DNA of 64,000 nt, taken from positions 186,001 through 250,000 of the forward strand of contig WTXD01000016.1 of assembly GCA_022496205.1 (NCBI GenBank), in the 5' to 3' direction. Shown piece by piece: positions 25,090 to 36,368 of this stretch; position 1 is the first letter of the stretch; each line of letters starts with the position of its first letter. Position numbers and translations under genes: made by a program. This DNA is from Gloeopeniophorella convolvens (taxonomy: Eukaryota > Basidiomycota > Agaricomycetes > Russulales). Under the pieces are notes generated by a model that made no database searches, was not told where the DNA came from, and was given only the letters and a program-made list of their open reading frames with translations.

Positions 25090-27132
25090 TCATTCGGAAA
25101 GAGGCCTGCAGTAGGCGCGCAAGTGCTGATCTGTGAACACAGATACGAAATGCTCGGCGTAGCTCAGATCCGAGGGCCTGTCACGCAAGAGATTATTTGT
25201 ATATGCGTCGCGCTGAGATGTGATTATACATACTTCGTCTTATCCAATTGGACGTCAACCCTCCGGAACAAATACGCGAAGGCGAAGTATAGCTCGCAGT
25301 ACGCCAGGCTGCGCGAATAACCATGTCGTCAGAACAGCGCGAATACGACGAAGAGGCATTGCTTACTTGATTCCCAAGCAGCTGCGTGGACCCTTGGAGA
25401 AAGCTACCAACCAATTCTCAAGGGACTTCGCATCTGGCCCGAGCCAGCGCTCGGGCAGGAAGTCGTGAGGCTGCGGGAAGATCTTCTCAGAAAACGAGAC
25501 AAAGAGCGCGCTTTGCCCAACGATCACCTGTTGGCACGGTTCGGAGGAATCAGTAACAAGAGACTGAGATGAGAGAAGTATCGAGACTGACCCCGCCCGG
25601 GACTACGACGCCCGCAATCGTCGCGCCGGAGGGCGGCACGATGCGTGGGAGAGCTGACGGAACGGCAGGTGCGATGCGCAGGGATTCCTTTATGACTGCC
25701 GTCTGAAGTATCGCGTGTTAGCAGGGCACATCGATGCGTTTCCTTGCAAGCAAGTACGAACGAGAAATGGAAGCCGCTCGAGTACTTCAAAGCTCGGTGG
25801 CTCAGCGAGGACAGGCCATGCTTCGCGCACCTCATCAACGAGGCGCTGCTTGGCTGCCGGGTCGCGGAGTAGGTAGTGTACTCCGATTGTGAGCGTTGCA
25901 GCGACGGTGTGCGAGCCGGCGGTAAAGAGGAGCTCTGCCTCGTGCTGCAGCTCCAAAGATGTTGGTACAGCGCGGCCTTTAGTTGCGTCCGGGTTGAGGA
26001 GCTCTCGATAGATGGTCCGGTGCGGCGCCTCGTCCAGAAGCGTGGGGTTCTCCAAAACGCCGCGTATTTGCGCTGCAAGACTCTACATGTTTCGCTCAGA
26101 GGATGGTCCGTGCGCGGAGCCAGTACACTCACACTTCTGAGGCCCACGATGCCTCGAGTTGCAGGCGAGATGCGCACGAGTAACCACGGAGGGAAGTTAC
26201 GCGTCAGCCAGACGATGGCGGGAGAGTACTTTCGGAGCGTGAAGGCGGGCTGCATTGAGCCAAAATCCTGAACGACCTCCCCGCGGAAGCCAGGCGCTGC
26301 CAATTGATCGAATGAGGTGGCGAAGCAGAAGGTGGTGATTGTGTCGGCAGAGAAGCACTGGAAGCCGAGATACAAGTCACTCGACTTTCCTAGATCCCGG
26401 ATTAGTATTCCTGCGGGGCAGCTGAGGAGCGGCGCTAACCTCCCGTATACTCATCTACCAAAGCGCTACACAGTATGTCCATCTAGAAAAGTACGTGAGG
26501 TGAGGTTGTTGAAGCCGCTGACCTAGAAGCGACAGGCAGATACCTTGCTTTTGATGAGATACTGTAATTCAGAGATAGCCTTCCGCGAGAACAAATTGCT
26601 GACAAGGGCCCTATTGCGCTTCGAGTCATGGTAGTCTGCTTTTGAAAAGAACGACTCGTCTATATCGAAGCCGCCATAAAACTTGCTGACTTTGTCCCAC
26701 TTGTTCTGTGCATTGTAGATCTCGTTGTATGCGTTTGGGTTGGAGAAGTGGAGCTGAAAACCCTCTGTATGAGTGCGAGCCAGGTCATACAACGCGCACT
26801 GATAAGGCCGTTACCTCGTCGGGTGCAATTCGCACTACATCTCCTGGGATCCGCGATGATGTTAGCGTAGCGGCTAACGGCGGCACGTTTTTCATCTCAC
26901 CGTATTTCTCGTGCAACTGAGCGCGGAGGTCAGGCATATTGACACCCTTGACGAGTTCCATATACGCAAGCCACCATCTTGAGCATGCGGCACCTCGTGG
27001 TCCGGGGAAGTGAGCGAGTGGATGAAAGAACAAGTTGCGCACAATCTGGAAGAGACCCAAGAGTAACGCAGCCGACGCGAATGTGGCAACGCTCAGCCCC
27101 AGGGAAGGCAGTGGGATGAGAAAAGTAATCAT
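25090..27132 (-). CDS. Cytochrome P450 family A, gene A3
   Basis: Microsomal P450, closest relative of A2. The start at 27132 opens with the anchor MITFLIPLPSLGLSVATFAS, then HFPGPRGAACSRWW and GDVVRIAPDE spliced to LHFSNPNAYNEIYN. It continues with GFQCFSADTITTFCFA, the I-helix FTAGSHTVAATLT, ESLR (K-helix), PERWLGPDAKSLENW and a heme loop corresponding to that of A2. The last exon is reached by an intron from gtatgt to gtgacag and ends FTDQHLRAYCRPLSE at 25090. The I-helix again has His where P450s usually have Asp or Glu. Intron positions match A2. Substrate and CYP family number are unknown. Confidence 0.92.
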
Positions 27133-27171
27133 GTTGGTGACGCTACTACCTCTCAGACCTACACCGAAGGG

Positions 27172-27179
27172 TTTTTATA
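27172..27179 (-). promoter_or_regulatory. TATA box of P450 A3
   Basis: Reads TATAAAAA on the minus strand, about 40 bp before the start codon. It lies in a block (GGTTTTT..TCGCGAGCCTGCG) conserved with A2. Confidence 0.55.
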
Positions 27180-30100
27180 TCGCGAGCCTGCGGAAATGGA
27201 GGTGGTCTCATTCCTGTTATTATTTAAACATAAGTGGGGCGCTGCATTCCGATAGGCTACACAGTAATCGTGTACACTGCCGATGCAACGCATCAGTCAT
27301 ACGCCGACAGAAGCTTGCCGTATTCGATAACCCTGAGTATCGTGAGCTCAGAGACATTATCCGCAGATGACATGGACTGGTTCTCATTCCATGTGTCGGT
27401 TTACCGACAACAATGGCTAGTCAGCAGACAGCGAAGACAGGGTGAACCTTAAACAAAAGGCGCACCATGTGTTCTCATTAGCTACAGGGAAACTCATGGC
27501 ACAGGCGTCCAGTGGTGTGCAAAGAAGAGCCGAATCGCGTTCGTCATGTTCATTGGCGCAGCTGTCAATTACGGCCATTCGATGCGCACTGTCTGAGGTT
27601 GGCTGGGCAGGACTCGTCGGAGTAGCTCAGAGTCATAGCAATGTCGTGCCCGGCCCGTGCCGACTCTAAATTCCCACGGGTGATGAAGATGTCCCCACCA
27701 CCTTTATCTTATCTTTCTTGCTCGATGATCGATGATTACTAATATAAATGAAATTGGCGTCAGCCTGTCCGAGCAAGCAGTGCCAACCTCTCTCCGGCTT
27801 GTCTCCAATGTCGAAAAAGTGAAAAAAGGCGCTACAAAAACCTTTGCCGTCATGCTCAAGCAGCGGAGATCGGTGAGCCTCTCAGAGAATCAGTGTGAGT
27901 GTGTTGTGACTAAGAACTAATCGAAGGCATAGGTCAGCGCAAGTTGAGCACAAGACCCGCTCAAAAGTCAAGAACTTGCCACCTCAGGTCCATCCGGGAC
28001 ACCGTAGCCATCCAAGGACCCACTTGTACCCCGCGACACCATCAGAAGAACATGCCGCCTCGCCCGTCTTGCGTACGCTCAGTAAGCAATGTGTACTTCT
28101 CTGTGGTACGTGTCCGGAGTAACAATGCGTGCGAACGCTTCCAGCACAGCGCTCGACCGGGATAATTGCCGAATGAGCTTCTGAAGCAGTAATACATGAC
28201 TGTCGAAAACACCGATAAGGAGAGCCATTGAGGGCGTTGCACACCTCCAACCTTTCCCCCCCACACACAATATATCATCCGCGTTTTAGCTTTAAGCACA
28301 CCACAGCCACGACTGCGAGCGACATCCTGCAGCTCCTCCTTCTCGTGCTCTTCTCCCTGTCCACGCTCACCTCGCCCACCGACCCCTCGCGCAGCCTCCC
28401 GCGCCCACTACATAGCTCCTGCGCAAAGCCACTCGATGGGAGATGACACACTTACTCACACAATCCACGAACATCGACTGTCCTGGTATGCTGGCCTCAT
28501 ATTTCAACCGCAGACATATTCGGCCATTTACCGCCGGAGTATTGCAGGGTTCAGTCCGCGGGCACGACTCGCGCTCACAGCACACACCGTGGCCGGCTTT
28601 CCCGATGAATTGAACCTGTTTGGTACGAATGACCATCACCATGGTTTGGGGAATCTTCGGCCGGGGCCCTTCACCCCAATGACAAAGTAAGCTACCATCA
28701 GGAAGAGCCGCTTTTTTATTTATTTATCTGTGCCAAGCTAGAGTGGGTATCCTGGCGCGGTGCAAATACCAACTGGGTAGGATTCTGTGCAATAGTTTCG
28801 ACTTTGCCTAGGTTTGAACGCTTGGAACGGCATTGCGAAGTCTTCCAGCCTCATGTTCCTACTGGATCTTACTCGTGTGTCTTCTTACATACACTGACCT
28901 TGTGGTGTCCGCCTCCGAGGGTTTCAACACTGAGATATCCGTGACTGTCCGGTCGGCGTCGAGCGATCCCTACCGTCGAAGGTGTCCCTGAAAAGCCAGA
29001 GCCTCCTCCATACTATGCAGCAGACTCTTGAATGCCCTCTCCAGCTTGGTGCGGAATCATCGTACTTTATGCGAGATTTGTGCGCTCTTTGGTTGCTTCT
29101 ATCCGCAACTTCAAGCTGACCGCTGTATAGCTTTCTCATTGTGATTCTACCACTCCGAGCCCAGAGCTGCACTCCCAATCTTTACCTTAATAACGTCCCG
29201 ATCCTGTTTTTAAAGTACGCTGGCCTCGCTCGCCACGTGGCCTGACGATGCGGGCAGCGACGTGACTCGGTGGAACCTGTGCATACATAAACCCGGTGTG
29301 TTAACTTTCCACCGGATTCTGGCATGCATTCGGCTCATAAGGATTGCTCAGCAGATTAGCAACCAACTCGCAAACACCGTGTGGGAGAGGCTCGCAGTTA
29401 GGTTGCTCGACATCTTCAGAAAAACGGTGATGCTTTGCTGCGGGGCTTCAACTGAGATCTGGATGCATGCGGGCCAACTTGTTGGGCTGCGATCGTTGAT
29501 TGAAGGTCGCTACATGATGGTAAGCACAATGTGATTTGGGTGCCTTTCCAACGATACGCAAGTAGAAAGGATGCGTCTCCGCTCAACACTAGGTACGCCA
29601 TCTCGGTGCCCCTATTCTATGCTTAAATTGATTATGGCTCATTCGTCTGTCTGGACCGCTTGGGATGCTGCTTCCTTCGCTGCAGTGCGGCATACTCACC
29701 ACCCTTTACGTGGGCCGCTTCTCGTAAGCCCTCGTGCAACGAGGGAATACCTCTTCCAATTGAATGGCAACTGAACATTCATGGAGGGGGCGCTGTGACT
29801 CGGAGCATGGTGTTGTTCTCGAGAAGGCACGAAGTTCGCAGAGGCACGTGGCGCGGATAACAGAGTCAACTGCCGGGATGTTGGTATCAATTGCGCACTG
29901 TTGGTGCAGCCGTGAAACATCCGTCCGTAGAAGCCGAGCAGGAACCACCGGCGGCCATCGGACTGAGGATCTCACCTGTTCAACCTACCCACTCACCCCG
30001 CAGGCTCCGGCGGATATCGTCCAAGTCTTCAGATGCCGGCGAGCGTTAGTGAACCGGTGTCGGCGGCGACCAGTGGGTGAGACGGCCGGAACCTTCTTGT

Positions 30101-30250
30101 CAGCGGTGCTGGTACTTACACTTTCTATTCTGGGATATCTACGTAACTTGAAGCGAAACTAAGTTACTCAATCAGGTACGGTCCTTCCCTATGATTCTTA
30201 CGGCCCCATAGCCTCTGGCGGCAAGCCGGTACTTGAGTTTAAGGTTTCCC
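27180..30250. other. Gene-poor gap between divergent P450 groups
   Basis: The left part (to about 28345) is the duplicated upstream region of A3. From 28346 to 30250 I see no gene: frames are short and without domains on both strands. A near-direct repeat AAGCCGGTACTT occurs at 30223 and 30276, just before the B1 promoter. Confidence 0.5.
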
Positions 30251-30257
30251 TATATAG
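30251..30257 (+). promoter_or_regulatory. TATA box of P450 B1
   Basis: TATATAG about 79 bp before the B1 start codon at 30330. Confidence 0.45.
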
Positions 30258-30329
30258 TCACCTGAGGGCTTCTGCCAAGCCGGTACTTATAGTGCGCGTT
30301 GGACGTGAGTGCGACACCACTCATCGACG

Positions 30330-32534
30330 ATGCTTCCGTCACCTGGGAGTCCGCAGTTTGTCCTGTGGCATACGTTTGGGCGACTTTCTCATGCCGATGT
30401 CGCCTTGATAACGCTTGCCGTTGCCTTCGTATGTTGTACTTCACCGACGTCCGTTCATGAGCAGCTGAACATTATGCGCTAGGCCTCACACTGGTGCTTC
30501 CGTCGTTTTGAACCCAGAACTCTACTCCCGATCGTCACTTTACTTGGCTTAATTCCTGCACTGCTCTCCCTCCCTGTCTCGTTCCACGTAAACTCTTCTC
30601 TCATCGCTGTGCTAGTCACTTTCGCAGCATACAACAGTCTCCTTGTGACGTTCACCCTCGCACGCCGCCTGTCGCCTCTCCATCCCCTTGCCAAGTACCC
30701 CGGACCCGTTATAGCAAAGACGTCTAAATGGTGGGCAGCTTATGTCAACGCACGCGGGTACCATCATCGGTATATCAAGAGTTTACATGACCAATATGGG
30801 GACGTCGTGCGAGTCGGTGTGTAACGCATACTTTCTGTAGTTCCGAGTTGTTCCATTCATGAAATCATTTCAAATCAATTACAGGCCCGAACGAGCTCTC
30901 TGTCCGGGACCCCTCTTTTATAAACCAGGTTCTTGGCCAAGGCGGGTTGCCCAAAGGACCGAGTACGCCCCCGAGACAAGCATGCTGTGCACGACTCACC
31001 GCATCCCATGTCTCAGGATGGGACGGCCGTCCGAAGCCGGAGGCGCTGGTAGAACTGCGCGACCCTATTCTGCACTTGCAGCAGCGCAAGCCGTGGAATC
31101 GAGCGTTCTCCTCAACGGCGATGAAAGAGTACGAAACTGTTGTGGCAAAGCGAACGAGACAATTGGTTGCTCGCTTGGAAGAGATTGTTCGAGACTCAGG
31201 CCGGAAGGACGGTGCGGCGGTTAACATTGGCGCGTGGATGAACTTCTTCACGTAAGCGCCTACGTACAAATGATCGGTCTCCGTTGAGATACACTTACTG
31301 ATGGGTCATGGATTGATGTAGTACGGACTTCATGGGCGACATGGCGTAAGTGCATCTGTAGCTAACGGTGGGGTATTGAATGCATACCTACCTCAATTAG
31401 CTTTGGTGGAGGATTCGAGCTGATGCGGGATGGTGGTGACAAAGAAGGGCTGTGGACCCTTCTGCAGTCGAGCCTCTAGTGCGTGGTCACGCCGAACCCA
31501 TCTTACCGCGCCCAATGTTCCTCTAGCGTTAGCTCGACTTTGGCACACGTTTCATACATCTTGCCTCTAGTGAACGCTATTCTGGGAGACAACGGCACTA
31601 TTCGACGTGCTAGAAACTTCTGCAGCGAGCATGCTTTGGGAAGATTGAAAATTGGTGCGAAGAGAAAGGATCTGTTCTACCACCTGGTGCGTCTCATAAC
31701 CATTATCTGCCGTGCGCGAGTCAACTCACTTCTGGTACAGAGCGGCGAGGGGCTACCCGAGAACGAGCGTCCGCCCATGGGCGCAATTGCCCAGAACGGG
31801 ATCCTTGCTATCATTGCTGGTTCAGATACGACGAGCGCCGTGCTCACAGCGATCATTCATTACCTCCTGCGGTACCCGGAAGCATACGAACGATTACAGA
31901 AAGAGGTGGATGCCGCATTTCCCCCTGGAGAGGAGCCCCTGGATGTGGTCAAGCTTAGCCAGATGGAATGGTTGAATGGTTGCATGTGAGTTGCTGCATA
32001 GGAGGCAAAGCAGGGAGCTGACTCAGCTGCGCGATCAGAAACGAGGCTCTTCGCCTGCAACCACCTGTACCGAGCGGCTCTCAACGTTCGCTTGCCAGGG
32101 GAAAGGGTGACAGAGCCTTCGGAAATATGTAAGCCTTGCGGGCGCGTGGCCTGTACTCACCGCTTTACTGACGGGCCGCGATTAGCGTGCTGCCGGAAAG
32201 TACGCAGCTCTATATCCATACGTATAGTATGCACCGCGACCCGCGCAACTTCCACACCCCAGACACCTACCTGCCGGAGAGGTGGCTCAGTAAGGATGCA
32301 CCTGCAGGGGAGCATAATCCTGCAGCTTTTATCCCATACTCATACGGTCCTACGAGCTGTGCGGGCAAGAATCTCGCAACGCTCGAGATGCGCATGGTGC
32401 TTTGCTGGATCATCCGCCAATTCCACTTGTCGAAAACACCAGACCTCAACCTCGAGGAGTGGGAGGCGCGAGTGAAGGAATGGTTCGTCCTCCACCAGGA
32501 TCCGCTCAACATCCGTATTTCGCTCAGAGAGTAG
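30330..32534 (+). CDS. Cytochrome P450 family B, gene B1
   Basis: First of six tandem plus-strand P450s with one shared plan of ten coding exons. Exon 1 (30330-30428) encodes MLPSPGSPQFVLWHTFGRLS and is joined in phase 0 to exon 2 at 30483, which carries two hydrophobic segments and the hinge RLSPLHPLAKYPGP. Then follow GPNELSVRDPS, a 24-nt microexon (31322-31345, TDFMGDM), FGGGFELM, the I-helix AGSDTTSAVLT, EALR (ExxR), LPERW and the heme loop YSYGPTSCAGKNLA with Cys. The loop arginine is Thr and the first aromatic is Tyr. B1 is the most divergent member of the array. The frame is intact to the stop at 32534. Substrate unknown. Confidence 0.9.
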
Positions 32535-33414
32535 GGCTGCGAATTTCTCGCCGGCCCTATTGTGACATGTATTATTACCCTTTTCGAACCCGTTGTCAGC
32601 TGAGCCTCACAATACCGAGAAAGCGTTTTGGATGACTCGTTCAATTGCAATGTAGCCTTGAAGTTTGTTTGGGCTAGGTCAGAAAAAGTATACACCATTT
32701 CAGCGAGCGACTACATTCAAGTCGCGTGTCATGCATCACAATGCATCATGCGTCACCCGCATCTTGGGCAATCGTGCAGCCACCCGGATTCTCCGGTAGA
32801 TGGAGATGTTGAACGCTGCAGAAAGCTGGCAGAAGGCCGTCAAGGTTCCTGGCCGCGCGTTGCAGCACTCGGGCCTCCAGCGACTCGGCAGGCCCGGGGC
32901 GAGGCTCGAGTCTGGGCCCGGAGCTGCCCGGGGTCGCTGGCTTAGGAACGGTGGCGGATTACGTCAGACCCCAAGACTGGTTTCCGGGTAGTTCCGCATG
33001 CGAGCTCAAGCGCTCACTGCACCAAGTTGGACCACTTTCACTTTCGCCCAGCTCCCTCGTGTTTTCGCTGGGGCCGACTCGGACATACGAGTGGGTTGCA
33101 GTCTCCCTGGATAACTTCAGCTCTACTACGTCCCTGTCGCGTCCATAAGTAATCGATTCGAAAAATGCAAAGGCCGGCAAGAGGCATTTGATCAACTCGA
33201 TGGACCATTTTTGCATTGCATCGAGGATCGTATGAGCGCCCGCATCGCTGGCATCATGCATCGTTGCTGGGAAACGTTTGATGGCTGGGGTCGAGTTCTT
33301 CCTGTGAAAGTATGTCGGCGCTTCTTTCACGCCCCGAAAGGTATATATCATAATGTTTCCGCGACCAGGAGCTCGAATGTGGCCCGACTTTTTCAACGAC
33401 CATCGTCCCCCACC
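32535..33414. other. Intergenic between P450 B1 and B2
   Basis: No gene recognised. A TATA box lies at 33342-33348, and B1's 3' region occupies the left side. Confidence 0.5.
33342..33348 (+). promoter_or_regulatory. TATA box of P450 B2
   Basis: TATATAT about 73 bp before the B2 start codon. Confidence 0.5.
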
Positions 33415-35582
33415 ATGTCGTCGCAGTCTCCCTTCTCACTGCTTCCTGTGTGTTACTCGTTGAAATGTCTCTCCGTTCTCGAAGTCTCGGCGCTCGTGTC
33501 TGAGTGCAGTTTGGTGCGTTCATCTCCATCGAGCACGGACGCAGCTGATTAGTGCGGCAGGTGGCATACCTTTGCTTCAAGCGATACGAGCCAGATACCA
33601 AACCCTCGCTATTCACGTTGCTCGTGCTCGCGCCAGGGTGCTTGTCCTACCCGTTCTCGTTCGCGGTCGCCTCGAAGATCAAAGGGGCGATCGCGGCGTT
33701 CACAATATACCACGCGTCCATCATGTTGTACGCCCTCATCTACCGTCTATCACCGTGGCACCCCTTGGCTGGGTACCCGGGACCGCTCCTTGCGAGGACG
33801 TCGAAGATCTGGGGAGCGGTGCTGTCTGCGCGAGGAACTATGCACACTTGCTATAAAGACCTGCATGACCGGTATGGCGATGTTGTCCGCGTAGGTGAGC
33901 CCCAGGCAGTCGAACTATACAGTTGAGCTGACTTGTACAGGCCCAAACGAACTTTCGATTCGCGATGCCTCCATCATCCCTGCCATCCTTGGGCCTGGCG
34001 GATTACCGAAGGGGCCTTGTGAGTGCTTAAAACTCGCCAAGAACCCTATGATGCTCACACGTAGCTCTACCCCAAGTCTGGGCCAACCGTAGCGAACCAG
34101 ACTCGTTGATTCTCATCCGCGACCCCATGGCCCATGCACGGGCTCGGAAGCCTTGGGAGCGTGCATTCGCTCCAAGGGCCCTCAAAGAGTATGACATGAT
34201 CATTGCAAAGCGCGCCAGAGAGCTAGTGCAGCACCTAGATGGAATTGTACGGCAAGCCGCGACCTCAGAAAAGAAGTTGACTGCAGCCCTCGACATCAAT
34301 ACTTGGCTCGGTTACTTCACGTCAGTCCGCTGTAGTCATCAACCGATTTCCGATCTCTCACAAATTGTGCCACACAGCGTCGATTTTATGGGCGACATGG
34401 CGTACGCTTGAACGGTTCATCAATCCGTTCTTTGACTAACATGAAGTCAGTTTTGGTGGCGCATTTGAGTTCATGGCAGATCGGGCTGACAAGCAAGGGA
34501 TCTGGAGGATGTTATCCAACGGCCTAGCGTGAGTTTTCGCGACAGCTACAATCAGTGCCCATTTCATATGGCCATCTTCCAGCATCATCATGGCCTTTGG
34601 ACATATTTCCTGGTTTATCCCTGTCATCAACTTCATCAATGGAGGTGCTGGCCCTCTCACTAAGTTCGGTGCGGCGCAAGTCCATCGCCGACTGCGGATG
34701 GGGTCGAAGCGGAAGGACATATTCTATTACCTTGTACGTGCTTTGGCTGCATGCCACTGCATATACACAGGCTGATGAGTTACATACAGAGCGGTGAAGA
34801 CCAAACAGAAACGGATCGCCCTCCTTTGAAGAAGGTTGCCCAGCAAGGTCTCCTGGCGATGATCGCAGGCTCTGACACCACCAGCACCGCAATGACTGCC
34901 TTGTTCTACTATCTCCTGCAAAACCCGACTGCCTATGCGCGACTTCAGGAAGAAGTCGATGCAGCCTTCCCGCACGGTGATGAGCCTCTCGATGTCTCAA
35001 GACTGAATGGGTTGGAATGGCTGGGCGCATGCATGTAAGAGCTTGATTATCTTCGAGCCGCGAGTGGGTGATACTCATTCAAATACAATGTAGAAACGAA
35101 GCCCTGCGTCTTCAGCCACCAGTTCCTGATGGCTCACAGCGTACGATCACTCGGGGCACGGGGCCTCGGAGACTCGGTTCACAGTAAGTCTTGCAGACGT
35201 CATAGAGTCCGAGCATGGCCTCACCCTACTCAGCCTCATCCCAGATCAAACGCAAATCCTCCTTCACACATACACCATTCACCGCGATCCGCGCAACTTC
35301 TATTCTCCGGACGCATTCAGGCCGGAGCGCTGGCTCGCGAGCGGCACGCCCATGGGCACCCACAATCCCACTGCATTCTTCCCATTCTCCTTCGGCCCGA
35401 CGGCTTGCGCAGGCAAGGCTCTTGCGCTGATGGAGATGCGGATGGTGGTCTGCTGGTTGCTGCGGCATTTCCACTTTGCCGCCGCTCCGGGTAATCGTCT
35501 CGGCGCTTGGGAGGAGTCTCTGAGGGGACACTTTGTGATGTACAGGGGTCCGCTCATGGTCGAAGTCTCTCTCCGAGAATAG
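33415..35582 (+). CDS. Cytochrome P450 family B, gene B2
   Basis: The start at 33415 gives MSSQSPFSLLPVCYSLKCLS, ending at a gtgcgt donor. Exon 2 begins VAYLCFKRYEP and carries YRLSPWHPLAGYPGP. It continues with GPNELSIRDASIIPAILGPG, the 24-nt microexon at 34378-34401 (VDFMGDM), FGGAFEFM, the I-helix AGSDTTSTAMT, EALRLQPPVP (ExxR), RPERW and the heme loop FSFGPTACAGKALA. The loop arginine is replaced by Thr. The protein ends VEVSLRE at 35582. It is most like B3 in sequence. All splice junctions I tested keep the frame. Predicted to be an ER-anchored monooxygenase of about 550 residues. Confidence 0.92.
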
Positions 35583-36368
35583 ACCAGATACCCAACATCT
35601 TCCCTGCCTGTTCCCGTGTATTTCATATATATTTTAGTGCGTGAACAATGTAGAGCTAGCCGCCTCGTAAGACGCTGCCGGGCTCCGTCCTCGCACTATC
35701 CTCAAGTTCGAAGCAGCGTTCCTCCGCGACTCAAAAGCCGGGGCGATCAGCAGGCGGCTTGTGCACGTTGTATGTGCGCCGCCTTGCACCACCGGTACTT
35801 TCGTCCAACGAGTCCCACCAGGTCCCACCAGGCACGGAAGCGGCGGAGGCCGGTTGATCGCAGTAGATTACGTCAGATATACTCTAAGGTACAAGGCTCC
35901 AGTGAGAGCTCCGGCAGCATCACTGCTTGTTTCAGAACCTCACTGGCACTGAGCGGACTCAGTCCACGGAGCTACGCAGCCCTTTAGTTGTCTCTGGGAG
36001 TTGTACTGCGTAACCCGGCCATCAAGATGGAGGCAACTTCACTCGCCGTTCATGGGCGAAGGCTACTCCAACCTTATCCATCCAGCACTGACCGGTAGTA
36101 TGACCTCCGGTGAGTGCTATTTTCATGCGGTCTACCGAAGTTCATGGTTCCAAAGAAGCACTGTTAGCACATACTACGTCCAAAATGGAACTTGACGCCC
36201 AGATCTCAACTTGGGCCCATGCGCATGAGCGCTGAGCGGCAGTGGTGGGTCTCCGGCGGTGTCACGACCCGGCAGCGCTCGATGCCTATCCTGCACTCTC
36301 ATAAAGTCTGCTCAAGCGAAGCGCGAATCCCAAGAGCACCTGATCCCCCTTCTCACCACACCATCATA
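35583..36368. other. Intergenic between P450 B2 and B3
   Basis: No gene seen. A short direct repeat of GTCCCACCAG occurs at about 35812-35832. A TATA-like CATAAAG lies near 36300, about 69 bp before B3. Confidence 0.5.

Larger units (their letters stand above)
24838..28345. repeat. Tandem segmental duplication, unit 2 (contains P450 A3)
   Basis: Second copy of the P450 unit, directly repeated and in the same orientation as unit 1. Coding similarity is high while the upstream region is interrupted by small indels, which indicates an old rather than recent duplication. Confidence 0.8.

Noticed and set aside
29262..29975. Possible genes in the gap between the P450 groups
   Set aside because: Frames of 60-90 codons on both strands lack any recognisable domain, splice partners or similarity to neighbours.
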